Part shown: one piece after another, positions 17,573-25,472 of the stretch
Layout: the number at the start of each line of letters is the position of its first letter
How positions within the stretch are numbered: position 1 is the stretch's first letter
From: Patulibacter brassicae
Lineage (GTDB): Bacteria; Actinomycetota; Thermoleophilia; Solirubrobacterales; Solirubrobacteraceae
Direction of reading: 5' to 3'
Length of the DNA: 64,000 bases
NCBI RefSeq assembly: GCF_033949425.1
Contig: NZ_JAXAVX010000015.1
Location: 1 to 64,000 of the forward strand
Translations under genes and position numbers: made by a program
Notes under the pieces: model-generated
The model's input: the letters and a program-made list of their open reading frames with translations, nothing else
Told to the model about the DNA's origin: nothing
Database searches by the model: none

Positions 17573-17579
17573 CGCCGCC

Positions 17580-17834
17580 GTGAGCGACGAGTCCTTCAAG
17601 GGCCGCCTGACCCGCCGGCTCGTGCGCGTCGCGCCCTGGCAGCGGTGCGAGGAGTGCGGCGGCCGGCTGTTCCGCGCGTGGATCTACCCCTCGCGCGGGC
17701 AGATCAAGGTGCTGGGCGCCGACGGGGATCTCGTCCCCGTCGTGCGGGCCGACTTCGAGTCGCGCACCCGGATCGGCTTCCGCCACGTCGACGCGTCGGT
17801 CTGTCGCCGCATACGGGAAGGCGGCCGCCCGTGA
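17580..17834 (+). CDS. Small protein of unknown function with a CxxC pair
   Basis: An 84-residue basic protein with one CEEC motif (residues 23-26) and a further Cys near the C-terminus (SVCRRI). A half zinc-ribbon or disulfide is possible; I do not recognise the family. The GTG start has a -10 element 8 nt upstream. The stop overlaps the next gene (GTGA), so it is co-expressed with the putative glycosyltransferase that follows. Confidence 0.7.
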   Translation: MSDESFKGRLTRRLVRVAPWQRCEECGGRLFRAWIYPSRGQIKVLGADGDLVPVVRADFESRTRIGFRHVDASVCRRIREGGRP

Positions 17835-18601
17835 GCGACCGGCTGCTGAAGGTCGTCGTCAGCCACCTCGAGGCCGACGCCGTCGACGAGCACCTCGCGT
17901 ACCTCGCGACGCTCTGCCCCGGCCCGATCCTCCTCTGCCACGGCGGCACCCCCGAGCGGTTCGCGGCGGTCCGCTGGCCCCGCAAGCGGTTCCTCGCCCA
18001 CCCCGGGCTGCGCTCGCCGGCCGCGACCTTCCAGACCTACGACGAGGCCCTGGAGGCCGCGCACGAGGTCCTCGAGGCCGATCGGCGGATCGACGCGATC
18101 GTCGTCCTGGAGTACGACCAGGTGCCGCTGGCCCCCGGCCTCGACGAGGCCGTGCTGGCGCTGCTGGAGCAGACCGGCGCCGGGCTCGTCGGCAAGACCG
18201 CGGTCGATCGCACGGCGACGAACTGGTGGCACCGCGTCCGCTACCGCGACGATCCGGCGCTCCTCGAGCACCTGCGGCGGGTGTCGGTCCGCGAGGATCC
18301 CACGCGGATCTACGGCTGCCTCGGCACCGGCTTCGCGATGACGCGCGAGGCCCTGGCCGCGTACGTCGCCGTCGAGCACCCGGACGGGATCTACAACGAG
18401 CTCTACGTGCCGACGCTCGTGCACCACCTCGGCTTCCGCGTCGAGGACGTCGACGCGCACGGCGACCTCTACGCGCACGTCCGGTTCGAGCCGAGCTACA
18501 CCCCCGCCGAGGCGCGCGCGCTGCGCGACGCCGGCGTGCTCGTCGTGCACCCCTACAAGGAGCCGCTCGCGCAGCTGGGCGACCCGGCGGCGGCGGGATG
18601 A
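17831..18601 (+). CDS. Putative GT-A-fold glycosyltransferase or related surface-glycan protein
   Basis: A 256-residue protein. VVVSHLEADAVDEHLAYL starts an alpha/beta fold, and AIVVLEYDQVPLAPGLDEAV looks like a degenerate metal-binding segment of a GT-A fold. GCLGTGFAMTREAL and YNELYVPTLVHHLGFRVED resemble the acceptor/catalytic region of small glycosyltransferases. The family is not certain. It sits between the small CxxC gene and the flippase, overlapping both by 4 bp. Confidence 0.6.
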   Translation: MSDRLLKVVVSHLEADAVDEHLAYLATLCPGPILLCHGGTPERFAAVRWPRKRFLAHPGLRSPAATFQTYDEALEAAHEVLEADRRIDAIVVLEYDQVPLAPGLDEAVLALLEQTGAGLVGKTAVDRTATNWWHRVRYRDDPALLEHLRRVSVREDPTRIYGCLGTGFAMTREALAAYVAVEHPDGIYNELYVPTLVHHLGFRVEDVDAHGDLYAHVRFEPSYTPAEARALRDAGVLVVHPYKEPLAQLGDPAAAG

Positions 18602-20862
18602 GCCGCGCCCGCCCCGGCGGCCGCCTGCGCCGGCTCGCCGGCCACCGGATCGCCCAGAACGCCCTGGCGCTCTACGGCGTCCAGGTCGCGACGTTCCTCG
18701 TCCCGCTCCTGTCGCTGCCCTACCTCTCGCGGGTCCTCGGCGACGAGGGCTTCGGCCTCGTCGCGCTGGGACAGTCGACGGCGATCGTCCTCGGGCTCGT
18801 CGTGAGCTACGGCTTCGAGTTCACCGCGGGGCGCGACGCGTCCGTCGCCCGGCACTCGCCGCACCGGCTCGCCGAGATCGCGGCGCGGGTCCTCGGCGCG
18901 CGCCTGCTGCTGGCGGTCCTCGTCCTCGCCGCCGCGGCGGCGACCCTGCCCCTCGTCGAGAGCTTCCGCGAGCACCCGGAGGTCCTCGCGATCGCATGGG
19001 TCACCGGCGTGGTGCAGGGCATCAACCCCGGCTGGTTCTTCGTCGGGACGGAGCGCCTGCGGCTCGTGTCGTTCGTGCAGCTCGGGCTCCGCTTCGCCGG
19101 GCTCGGCGCGATCTTCGTCCTCGTCCGCGACGCCGACGACGCGACGCTCGTGCTCGTCATCAACCTCGCGACGACGATCGTCGTGGCGGGCGTCGCGATG
19201 GTGCTCATGCTGCGACGGATCCCGTGGCGCGCCCCGCGCCTGGCCACGGCGCCGAGCGAGCTGCGCGCCGCGTGGGCGGTCTTCGTCGGCACCGGGGCGA
19301 TCGCCCTCTACTCCAGCGGGAACGTCGTGCTGCTGGGCTTCTTCGGCACGACCGACGAGGTCGCGCACTTCGCCGCGGCGGAGCGGATCGTCCGCGCGGT
19401 CGTCCAGCTCATGAGCCCCGTGGCGGTCGCCGTCTTCCCCCGGCTCGTCTACCTCCACGCGCAGCGCGAGCGCGAGCGCGAGCGGGCCAAGCGGCTGGCG
19501 ACGATCTCGATCGGCGCGATGTCGGCGATCGGGATCTCGGCGGTCTTCGTGCTCGGCGGCGCGGCCGGCTTCCTCATCCCGCTGATCTACGGCGACGCCT
19601 TCGACGAGGCGATCGACCTGCTGCGGATCCTCGTGCTGATCCTGCCGCTGATCGGCATCACGAGCACGCTCGCCGGTGGCTGGATGATGGCCCTGCGGAT
19701 GGACCGCGCGATCGTCGCCTCGGCGATCCGCGCCGGCGTCACGAACATCGTGCTGGCCTGCGTCCTCGTGCCGCGCATGGGGCCCGAGGGACTCGCCCTC
19801 TCCGTCGTGGCCGCCGAGCTCGTGGCGCTCGTGAGCTGCGTCTGGGAGATCCGCCGCGCCTCGCGCGCGCGAGCGCGGCGCCGACCGTCTGATAGGAACC
19901 GCCGGATGCGCCGCACCGCCTTGGCCCTCAGCGCGATCGCGATCGCGGCGCTGGCCGCCCTCTACGTCGTCCTCTCCCGCGACGACGAGCCGCCCGCCGA
20001 CCCGACGCGGATCTTCGCCTACGACCGCGATCGCCCCCTCGACGTCACGACCGGCGCCGAGACCGACCAGGGCGGCATGCGCGTCCGGCAGCTCGCCTAC
20101 GACGGCGCCGACGGGACGCGCGTCCAGGCGCTGCTCGCGGTGCCCGCCGACAGCGGCGGCTCCTACCCCTGCCTGCTCTACCAGGGCGGTCTCTCGACGA
20201 AGAAGGAGCAGGTCGACTTCCTCTACCCCGCCGCCGAGGCGCTGGGGATCGGCCTCTTCACGATCGACGTGCGCGCGGGCGGCAACGACGTCACCGACGA
20301 TGAGGACACGATCGAGCGGACGCTCCGCGACCCGCGGGCGATCGCGGCGGCGCTGCGCAACACGACGATCGACCTGCGCCGGGGGCTCGACGTCCTCGCG
20401 CAGCGCGAGGAGTGCGACCCGAACCGCACGGGCTACCTCGGCGTCAGCGAGGGCGGCCTGATCGGATCGCTCCTGGCGGGCACCGACGAGCGCATCCGCG
20501 CCACGGTCCTCATGGTCACCGGCGGCGACTGGCGGACGATCCTCGGCAAGCAGTCGATCATCCTGCCCGGCATCGAGCGCGACCCGGCGGCGCTGCAGCG
20601 CGCGCTGCGGATCCTCGCCCCGTACGACCCGGCCCGCTGGGTCGGGCGGATCTCGCCGCGGCCGATCCTCCTCATGAACGGCGACCGCGACCCGTTCACC
20701 TCCGACGCGTCGGCGGAGGCGCTGCGCCGGGCGGCGCGCCAGCCGAAGCGCGAGGTCACCTACCGCGGCGGGCACGACCCGTTCGACGCCCCCGGCCGCG
20801 ACCTCGTGCTGTCGCGCCTGCAGCGGTTCCTCAACGCGAACCTCGTCGCGCCGGGCACCTGA
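18598..20862 (+). CDS. Wzx-like flippase continuing in frame into an alpha/beta hydrolase
   Basis: One open frame of 754 codons holds two proteins. Residues 1 to about 430 are a polysaccharide-type flippase (MOP superfamily, about 12 TM helices; ALYGVQVATFLVPLLSLPYLSRVLG is the typical start with QNALALYG before it). From Met437 (ATG 19906) a signal-anchor helix and an alpha/beta hydrolase follow, with nucleophile elbow GVSEGG, Asp in NGDRDPF and His in GGHDPF. AGGAA lies 7 nt before ATG 19906, so the hydrolase can start on its own. The junction (19872-19905) uses atypical codons (CGA, TCT, GAT, AGG). A TGATAG double stop sits one frame away at 19890-19895. Confidence 0.8.
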   Translation: MSRARPGGRLRRLAGHRIAQNALALYGVQVATFLVPLLSLPYLSRVLGDEGFGLVALGQSTAIVLGLVVSYGFEFTAGRDASVARHSPHRLAEIAARVLGARLLLAVLVLAAAAATLPLVESFREHPEVLAIAWVTGVVQGINPGWFFVGTERLRLVSFVQLGLRFAGLGAIFVLVRDADDATLVLVINLATTIVVAGVAMVLMLRRIPWRAPRLATAPSELRAAWAVFVGTGAIALYSSGNVVLLGFFGTTDEVAHFAAAERIVRAVVQLMSPVAVAVFPRLVYLHAQRERERERAKRLATISIGAMSAIGISAVFVLGGAAGFLIPLIYGDAFDEAIDLLRILVLILPLIGITSTLAGGWMMALRMDRAIVASAIRAGVTNIVLACVLVPRMGPEGLALSVVAAELVALVSCVWEIRRASRARARRRPSDRNRRMRRTALALSAIAIAALAALYVVLSRDDEPPADPTRIFAYDRDRPLDVTTGAETDQGGMRVRQLAYDGADGTRVQALLAVPADSGGSYPCLLYQGGLSTKKEQVDFLYPAAEALGIGLFTIDVRAGGNDVTDDEDTIERTLRDPRAIAAALRNTTIDLRRGLDVLAQREECDPNRTGYLGVSEGGLIGSLLAGTDERIRATVLMVTGGDWRTILGKQSIILPGIERDPAALQRALRILAPYDPARWVGRISPRPILLMNGDRDPFTSDASAEALRRAARQPKREVTYRGGHDPFDAPGRDLVLSRLQRFLNANLVAPGT
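19862..19871. repeat. (CG)5 dinucleotide tract at the flippase-hydrolase junction
   Basis: Five CG units lie at the end of the flippase coding sequence. Loss of one unit would put the tail into a frame with normal G/C-ending codons that stops at the TGA at 19890-19892, next to TAG. The present length instead fuses flippase and hydrolase. Confidence 0.6.
19906..20862 (+). CDS. Membrane-anchored alpha/beta hydrolase (internal start within the fused frame)
   Basis: If translated from ATG 19906, this is a 318-residue protein. A signal anchor (about 4-23) would place the catalytic domain outside the membrane. The hydrolase core shows a strand-loop LLYQGGLST, the nucleophile Ser in GVSEGGLIG, the acid in MNGDRDPFT and the His in RGGHDPFDA, so the triad is complete. 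Dienelactone-hydrolase or acetyl-xylan-esterase-like activity on a secreted glycan is possible, but the substrate is unknown. The Shine-Dalgarno AGGAA at 19894-19898 supports a separate start. This entry overlaps the fused frame deliberately. Confidence 0.7.
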   Translation: MRRTALALSAIAIAALAALYVVLSRDDEPPADPTRIFAYDRDRPLDVTTGAETDQGGMRVRQLAYDGADGTRVQALLAVPADSGGSYPCLLYQGGLSTKKEQVDFLYPAAEALGIGLFTIDVRAGGNDVTDDEDTIERTLRDPRAIAAALRNTTIDLRRGLDVLAQREECDPNRTGYLGVSEGGLIGSLLAGTDERIRATVLMVTGGDWRTILGKQSIILPGIERDPAALQRALRILAPYDPARWVGRISPRPILLMNGDRDPFTSDASAEALRRAARQPKREVTYRGGHDPFDAPGRDLVLSRLQRFLNANLVAPGT

Positions 20863-20873
20863 GCCCGGCGCGC

Positions 20874-20891
20874 GGGCGCCCGGCGGCGCCC
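20874..20891. terminator. GC-rich hairpin between convergent genes
   Basis: GGGCGCC-CGGC-GGCGCCC forms a 7-bp stem with a 4-nt loop between the convergent hydrolase and FkbM genes. No U-tract is visible on either side, so terminator function is only inferred from position. Confidence 0.35.
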
Positions 20892-20908
20892 GCCCCGCCT
20901 GCGGCGCC

Positions 20909-21823
20909 TCAGGCAGCCGGGCGCCAGGCCCAGAGCATCCCGACGCCGTCGTGCTCGTCGAACGGCGGGCCGGTCTCGAACCCCGCCTCGCGCAGCAGGC
21001 GCGCCGCCTCCGTGGCGGCATCGTCGCCGGGGCAGGACTGCCAGTGGAACTCGAGGACGATCGCGCGCGGGGCGGCGTCGCGCAGCCGCGGGTCCGCGAG
21101 GATCTCCCACTCCGCGCCCTCGATGTCGAGCTTCACCACGTCGGCGTCGGCGAGCACGTCGAACGCGTCGATCCTCGGGACGTCCGCGGCTTGCGGCTCG
21201 CCGTGGATCCGGCGCAGGAACGGCCAGAGGTCGGTCGTCTCGAACTCGTCGCGCTCGACGTGCGAGAGGATCGAGAAGCCGGCGATCCGGACCTCCCCGG
21301 GCGCCACGCCGACCGCGACCTCGCGCAGGTCGACCCGGTCGCCGAGGTCGTTGAGCTCGATCATGCGGCGCAGCAGCCGCGCGTTGTGGGGGTTCGGCTC
21401 GACGGCCGTGATCGACGCGTCGGGCCAGGTCTCCAGCAGCAGGAGCGTCGTGGTGCCGACGTGCGCCCCGAGGTCGAGGACGCGCGGGGGGCGCCCGAGC
21501 CCGCGCACGGCGGCGGCGACCTCCGGCGGCGGCGCGTAGGCCCCCCGCTCGAGCACCTCGTGGACGACCCAGGCGTCGGACATCGGGTGCCGCAGGACGA
21601 TCCGGCGGCCGGTCCGCTTCGCGACGTAGGACCGCACGCCGTGGCGCAGCAGGAGCTCGTTGAGCGCGAAGCGCCACGGATGCGTGGTCTGGCGTCCTGC
21701 GAGGGCCATCGCCGCGCGGAGGCGCAGCTCGACCTCGCCGCCCTCGAGGGGCGCGGAGAGCGCCCGGACGGCGCCCCGGCGCAGGAGCGAGGAGGCGCGG
21801 CGTGCGAGTGGTGGGCGCGGCAT
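20909..21823 (-). CDS. FkbM-family methyltransferase
   Basis: A 304-residue SAM-dependent methyltransferase. RVLDLGAHVGTTTLLLL is motif I (near 117-133), AVEPNPHNARLL is the acidic loop and DVVKLDIEGAEWEIL is the FkbM signature. FkbM enzymes O-methylate sugars and polyketides, and in surface loci they modify glycan residues. Start ATG 21823 has TAGCGT 7 nt upstream, back to back with the promoter of the GT gene at 21882. Confidence 0.87.
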   Translation of the reverse strand: MPRPPLARRASSLLRRGAVRALSAPLEGGEVELRLRAAMALAGRQTTHPWRFALNELLLRHGVRSYVAKRTGRRIVLRHPMSDAWVVHEVLERGAYAPPPEVAAAVRGLGRPPRVLDLGAHVGTTTLLLLETWPDASITAVEPNPHNARLLRRMIELNDLGDRVDLREVAVGVAPGEVRIAGFSILSHVERDEFETTDLWPFLRRIHGEPQAADVPRIDAFDVLADADVVKLDIEGAEWEILADPRLRDAAPRAIVLEFHWQSCPGDDAATEAARLLREAGFETGPPFDEHDGVGMLWAWRPAA

Positions 21824-21830
21824 CTGCGGC

Positions 21831-21836
21831 ACGCTA
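21831..21836 (-). promoter_or_regulatory. -10 element TAGCGT, leaderless-type promoter
   Basis: Minus-strand TAGCGT ends 7 nt before ATG 21823 of the FkbM methyltransferase. Confidence 0.45.
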
Positions 21837-21869
21837 CCGGTGCGCCGCATCGGCGACGTCGACCGGCAG

Positions 21870-21875
21870 TAGAGT
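21870..21875 (+). promoter_or_regulatory. -10 element TAGAGT, leaderless-type promoter
   Basis: TAGAGT ends 6 nt before GTG 21882 of the GT1/GT28-like gene, leaving no space for a ribosome binding site. Confidence 0.5.
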
Positions 21876-21881
21876 TGCCGC

Positions 21882-23150
21882 GTGCGCCTGACGCTCGCCG
21901 CCGCGGGGACCGAGGGTGACGTGCTCCCGTTCCTCGCCCTCGCGCACGCGCTGCAGGGCGCCGGGCACGCGGTCCGCGTCGCCACCCACCCCGCCTTCCA
22001 GGACGCCGTGACGTCCCGCGGGCTCGGGTTCGCGCCGCTGCCCGGCGATCCCCGGGGCGCGCTCGCGAGCCGGGCGTCCGAGATCGCCGCCGTCCGCCCG
22101 TGGAAGCCGGTCGCCCACGCCACGACGATCCGCGTCGGGATGGCCGAGCTGCTCGGCGCCGCGACCCCCGACGACCACCGCGCCGCGTGCGCGGACGCCG
22201 AGGCGGTGCTCTTCACCCTCCCCACGGCCTACGCCGGCACCGTCGCCCACGAGCTGGGCCTGCCCGCGATCGGCCTCTCGGCGACGCCGTTCCACCGCAC
22301 CCGCGCCTTCGCGCACCCGGTCCTCGCGGGCGGTGCGCGGCTCGGACCGCTGCTGGCGCCCCTGACGTACCCGCCGAGCCAGAAGCTCCTCGGCGAGCCG
22401 CTCGCCGAGCCGCTGCGCCGACGCGCGCGCCGGGCGGCCGGCCTGCCCGTGGCGGCCTGGCCGTGGCGCGCCGCGCCGGCCTGGCCCCCCGTGCCGGTCC
22501 TGCACACCTACAGCCCGGCGCTGGCGCCGCGACCCGCCGACTGGCCCGCCCAGCTGCGCGTCACCGGCCACCTCCCGTCGCCGGCGGCGGAAGGCGGCCT
22601 GGCGGCGGAGGTCGAGGCCTTCCTCGACGCCGGCCCTCCCCCGGTCTACGTCGGCTTCGGCAGCATGCCGGACCCCGATCCGGCGGCGACGGCCGAGCTC
22701 GTCGTCGCCGCGGCCCGGGCCGCGGGGCGCCGCGTGATCCTCGGCTCCGGGTGGAGCGGGATCGGTGCCGGGACGGGCGCCGCCGACGACGTCCTCGTCG
22801 TGGACCACGTCCCGCACGACCTGCTCTTCCCCCGCACCGCGGGCGTCGTGCACCACGGCGGGTCGGGGACGACGGTCGCCGGCCTGCGCGCCGGCCGGCC
22901 GACGGCCGTCGCGCCGTTCGTCTTCGACCAGGCGTTCTGGGGTCGGTGCGTGCACCGCGCGGGCGCCGGCCCCGCGCCGCTGCCGCGTCGGCGCCTCACC
23001 GCGATCCGGCTGGCCCGCGTGCTGCGGCAGCTCGGCGAGGATCGCGTGCGCGCCGCCGCGGACGCGCTCGGCGCGCGGATGCGCCAGGAGGCGGGCCCGG
23101 CGACCGCGACCGCGGCGGTCGACGAGCTGCTCGCGGCCGGCGGGCGCTGA
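21882..23150 (+). CDS. GT1/GT28-like glycosyltransferase (sterol glucosyltransferase / GtfA type)
   Basis: A 422-residue GT-B enzyme. The N-terminus LTLAAAGTEGDVLPFLALAH is the acceptor-domain start of the sterol 3-beta-glucosyltransferase and vancomycin Gtf group. The C-terminal donor domain has VYVGFGSMPD and VVHHGGSGTTVAGLRAG, the HHGGxGT pyrophosphate-binding motif. Such enzymes glycosylate lipids or small molecules, so a glycolipid product is plausible. It has its own leaderless-type promoter. Confidence 0.88.
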   Translation: MRLTLAAAGTEGDVLPFLALAHALQGAGHAVRVATHPAFQDAVTSRGLGFAPLPGDPRGALASRASEIAAVRPWKPVAHATTIRVGMAELLGAATPDDHRAACADAEAVLFTLPTAYAGTVAHELGLPAIGLSATPFHRTRAFAHPVLAGGARLGPLLAPLTYPPSQKLLGEPLAEPLRRRARRAAGLPVAAWPWRAAPAWPPVPVLHTYSPALAPRPADWPAQLRVTGHLPSPAAEGGLAAEVEAFLDAGPPPVYVGFGSMPDPDPAATAELVVAAARAAGRRVILGSGWSGIGAGTGAADDVLVVDHVPHDLLFPRTAGVVHHGGSGTTVAGLRAGRPTAVAPFVFDQAFWGRCVHRAGAGPAPLPRRRLTAIRLARVLRQLGEDRVRAAADALGARMRQEAGPATATAAVDELLAAGGR

Positions 23151-23201
23151 GCGACTCCGGCGCCGCCCGGCGGTGCGGCCCGCCGGCGCGGGAGGCGCCC
23201 G

Positions 23202-24125
23202 TCAGTCCGGGACGCGGGCGGTGACGAAGAAGGAGTTGCCGGCGTCCGCCAGCCGCGCCAGCGGGTACAGCGGCGCGTGCAGCGCCTCGTAGGCGGCGCG
23301 GATCAGCCGCCCGCGGCGTCCGTGGCCGACCCGCCCGAGCGCGATGCTCGTGCGCTGGTAGTACCACCACGGCGTCTCGTAGGTCGTCGTGCGCACGTCG
23401 ACGAAGCCGAGCGCCACGAGCAGGCGCTCCATCGTGCGGGGCGAGAAGTCGTAGAGGTGGACGGGCAGCTCCGGGTACTCCCAGTGGCCGGACCAGCTGG
23501 CCAGCAGCCGCCGCGACGCGCGCGGGAACCACCCCTCGACGTTCGGCATCGCGGCGGCGAGCGTGCCGCCGGGGCGCAGCAGGTCGCGCGCGATCCCCAG
23601 CTCGACCCGCGGGTCGCGCAGGTGCTCCAGGACGTCCCAGAACGTCACCGCGTCGAACGAGCCGGCCTCGAGCGTCGAGGCGATCGCGTCCAGCGTCCCG
23701 GTGCGGACGTCGAGCCCGCGACCGCGCGCGGCCTCGGCGGTCGTCGCGCCGAGCTCGACCCCGACGCCCTGCCAGCCGGCCTCCTCCGCGATCCGCAGCC
23801 AGGAGCCGGAGGACGCGCCGACGTCGAGGAGCCGACCGCCGGGCACGACGCCGAAGGCGCGCATCCGCGCCAGCTGCTGGCGTGCCCGCTCGAGCGTCAG
23901 CTCCTCGAGCGGCCCGAGCAACTCGGCCGTCCAGGACTCCGCGTGGTAGTAGGTCTCCTCGAGCGACGCGTCCGAGGCCTGCGGGTCCTGGAAGACGAGC
24001 CGGCACTGCGGGCAGCGCACGAGGTGATGGCCGTCGCGGTCGAAGACCGGGGCGTAGGGTCCGGGTGCCCGGCAGACCAGGCAGTGCGTGGTCCGCAGGG
24101 AGGAATCCAGATGGGCGACCGCCAT
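23202..24125 (-). CDS. Class I SAM-dependent methyltransferase with N-terminal zinc-finger-like region
   Basis: A 307-residue protein. The N-terminal 50 residues carry CLVC and CPQC pairs (about 15-18 and 38-41), a zinc-ribbon often fused to Methyltransf_11/23 enzymes acting on sugars. The methyltransferase core has RLLDVGASSGSWLRIA (motif I), GVGVELGA, FDAVTFWDVLEHLRDP and LLRPGGTLAAAMP. It probably belongs to the glycan locus; the substrate is not predictable. A -10 element TAGACT lies about 10 nt upstream of the ATG. Confidence 0.83.
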   Translation of the reverse strand: MAVAHLDSSLRTTHCLVCRAPGPYAPVFDRDGHHLVRCPQCRLVFQDPQASDASLEETYYHAESWTAELLGPLEELTLERARQQLARMRAFGVVPGGRLLDVGASSGSWLRIAEEAGWQGVGVELGATTAEAARGRGLDVRTGTLDAIASTLEAGSFDAVTFWDVLEHLRDPRVELGIARDLLRPGGTLAAAMPNVEGWFPRASRRLLASWSGHWEYPELPVHLYDFSPRTMERLLVALGFVDVRTTTYETPWWYYQRTSIALGRVGHGRRGRLIRAAYEALHAPLYPLARLADAGNSFFVTARVPD

Positions 24126-24195
24126 GGCGCGCGCCAGTCTAGTCGCGCCGCCCGCCGTCCACCGCGCGCGCAGCGGCGCGCCCGCTCGGCGTCGA

Positions 24196-25401
24196 TCAGG
24201 CGCCGATCGGCGCGCCGACCCAGCCGATCCGCTCCTGATAGGCGGCGAGCGCGGCGCGGACGTCGTCGATGTGGTCGCCGCCGAACTTCTCGCGGTACGC
24301 CGACGCGAGGACGAACGCGATCATCGCCTCGCCGACGACGCCGGCGGCCGGCACCACGCAGTTGTCCGTGCGCTCGCGCAGCGCCTTCGCCGGCTCGCCC
24401 GTGGCGAGGTCGACGGAGCGCAGCGGCTTCGTGATCGTCGGGATCGGCTTCACGACCGCGCGCACGACGAGCGGCTGGCCGTTCGTCATGCCGCCCTCGA
24501 GGCCGCCGGCGTGGTTCGTGCGGCGGCGCACCGCGCCGGTCCGCTCGTCCCCGTCGGCCACGTCCTCGACGCCGAAGATCTCGTCCTGGGCCTGCGATCC
24601 CGGGGTGGCGGCGAGGTCGAAGCCATCGCCGAACTCGACGCCCTTGTGGGCCTGGATCGAGCAGATCGCCTGCGCGAGGCGCCCGTCGAGGCGCTCCGTC
24701 CAGGACACGTGCGAGCCGATGCCCGGCGCGAGCCCGTAGACGACGACCTCGTACGTGCCGCCGATCGACTCGTTGTTCTTCCGCTCGGCGGTGATGTGGG
24801 CGACCATCGCCTTCGACGCCTCGGCGTCCAGGCAGCGGACGGGGTCCTCGTCGACGCCCTCGAAGTCGGCGACGACCAGCGGCCGGTCGCGCTGCGGCGC
24901 CGTGACCGGGCCGATCTGGGTGACGTGCGAGCGGATCTCGACGCCGAGCGCCGAGAGGAACGCCTTGGCCAGCGCGCCGCCGGCGACGCGCGCGGCGGTC
25001 TCGCGGGCGGAGGCGCGCTCGAGGACGTTGCGGACGTCGTCGTGGCCGTACTTCCACGCGCCGACGAGGTCCGCGTGCCCGGGGCGCGGCATGTGGACCG
25101 GCGGCACGTCGGCCTCGACCGGCCACGGGTTCATCCGCTCCTCCCAGTTGGCGTAGTCGCGGTTGGCGACCTGGAGCGCGATCGGCCCGCCGAGCGTGCG
25201 GCCGTGGCGGACGCCCGCCGTCGGCTCGGCGGCGTCCTTCTCGATCTTCATCCGCCCGCCGCGGCCGTGGCCGAGCTGGCGCCGGGCCATGTCGCGGTTG
25301 ATCGCCTCGCGATCGAGCTCGAGCCCGGCCGGGAGCCCTTCGACGATGGCCGTGAGGCCTGGGCCGTGGGACTCGCCGGCGGTCGTGAGCGTGAGCGACA
25401 T
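24196..25401 (-). CDS. aroC: Chorismate synthase
   Basis: A 401-residue enzyme that converts 5-enolpyruvylshikimate-3-phosphate to chorismate with reduced FMN, the last common step of aromatic biosynthesis. The N-terminal TTAGESHGPGL contains the conserved GESHG with catalytic His12, RRQLGHGRGGRM follows, and the C-terminal block includes VVPAAGVVGEAMIAFVLA. Full family length. It stands alone, between the glycan locus and the pilus genes, with its own -10 TAGAAT 9 nt before the ATG. Confidence 0.97.
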   Translation of the reverse strand: MSLTLTTAGESHGPGLTAIVEGLPAGLELDREAINRDMARRQLGHGRGGRMKIEKDAAEPTAGVRHGRTLGGPIALQVANRDYANWEERMNPWPVEADVPPVHMPRPGHADLVGAWKYGHDDVRNVLERASARETAARVAGGALAKAFLSALGVEIRSHVTQIGPVTAPQRDRPLVVADFEGVDEDPVRCLDAEASKAMVAHITAERKNNESIGGTYEVVVYGLAPGIGSHVSWTERLDGRLAQAICSIQAHKGVEFGDGFDLAATPGSQAQDEIFGVEDVADGDERTGAVRRRTNHAGGLEGGMTNGQPLVVRAVVKPIPTITKPLRSVDLATGEPAKALRERTDNCVVPAAGVVGEAMIAFVLASAYREKFGGDHIDDVRAALAAYQERIGWVGAPIGA

Positions 25402-25410
25402 GGACGCCCG

Positions 25411-25416
25411 ATTCTA
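25411..25416 (-). promoter_or_regulatory. -10 element TAGAAT, leaderless-type promoter of aroC
   Basis: Minus-strand TAGAAT, close to consensus TATAAT, ends 9 nt before ATG 25401. Confidence 0.5.
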
Positions 25417-25472
25417 CGGCCGCCCTTCCGCCGCCGTCCTGCGCCCCGGCGGTCCGGGGCGCGGGGACGGGA

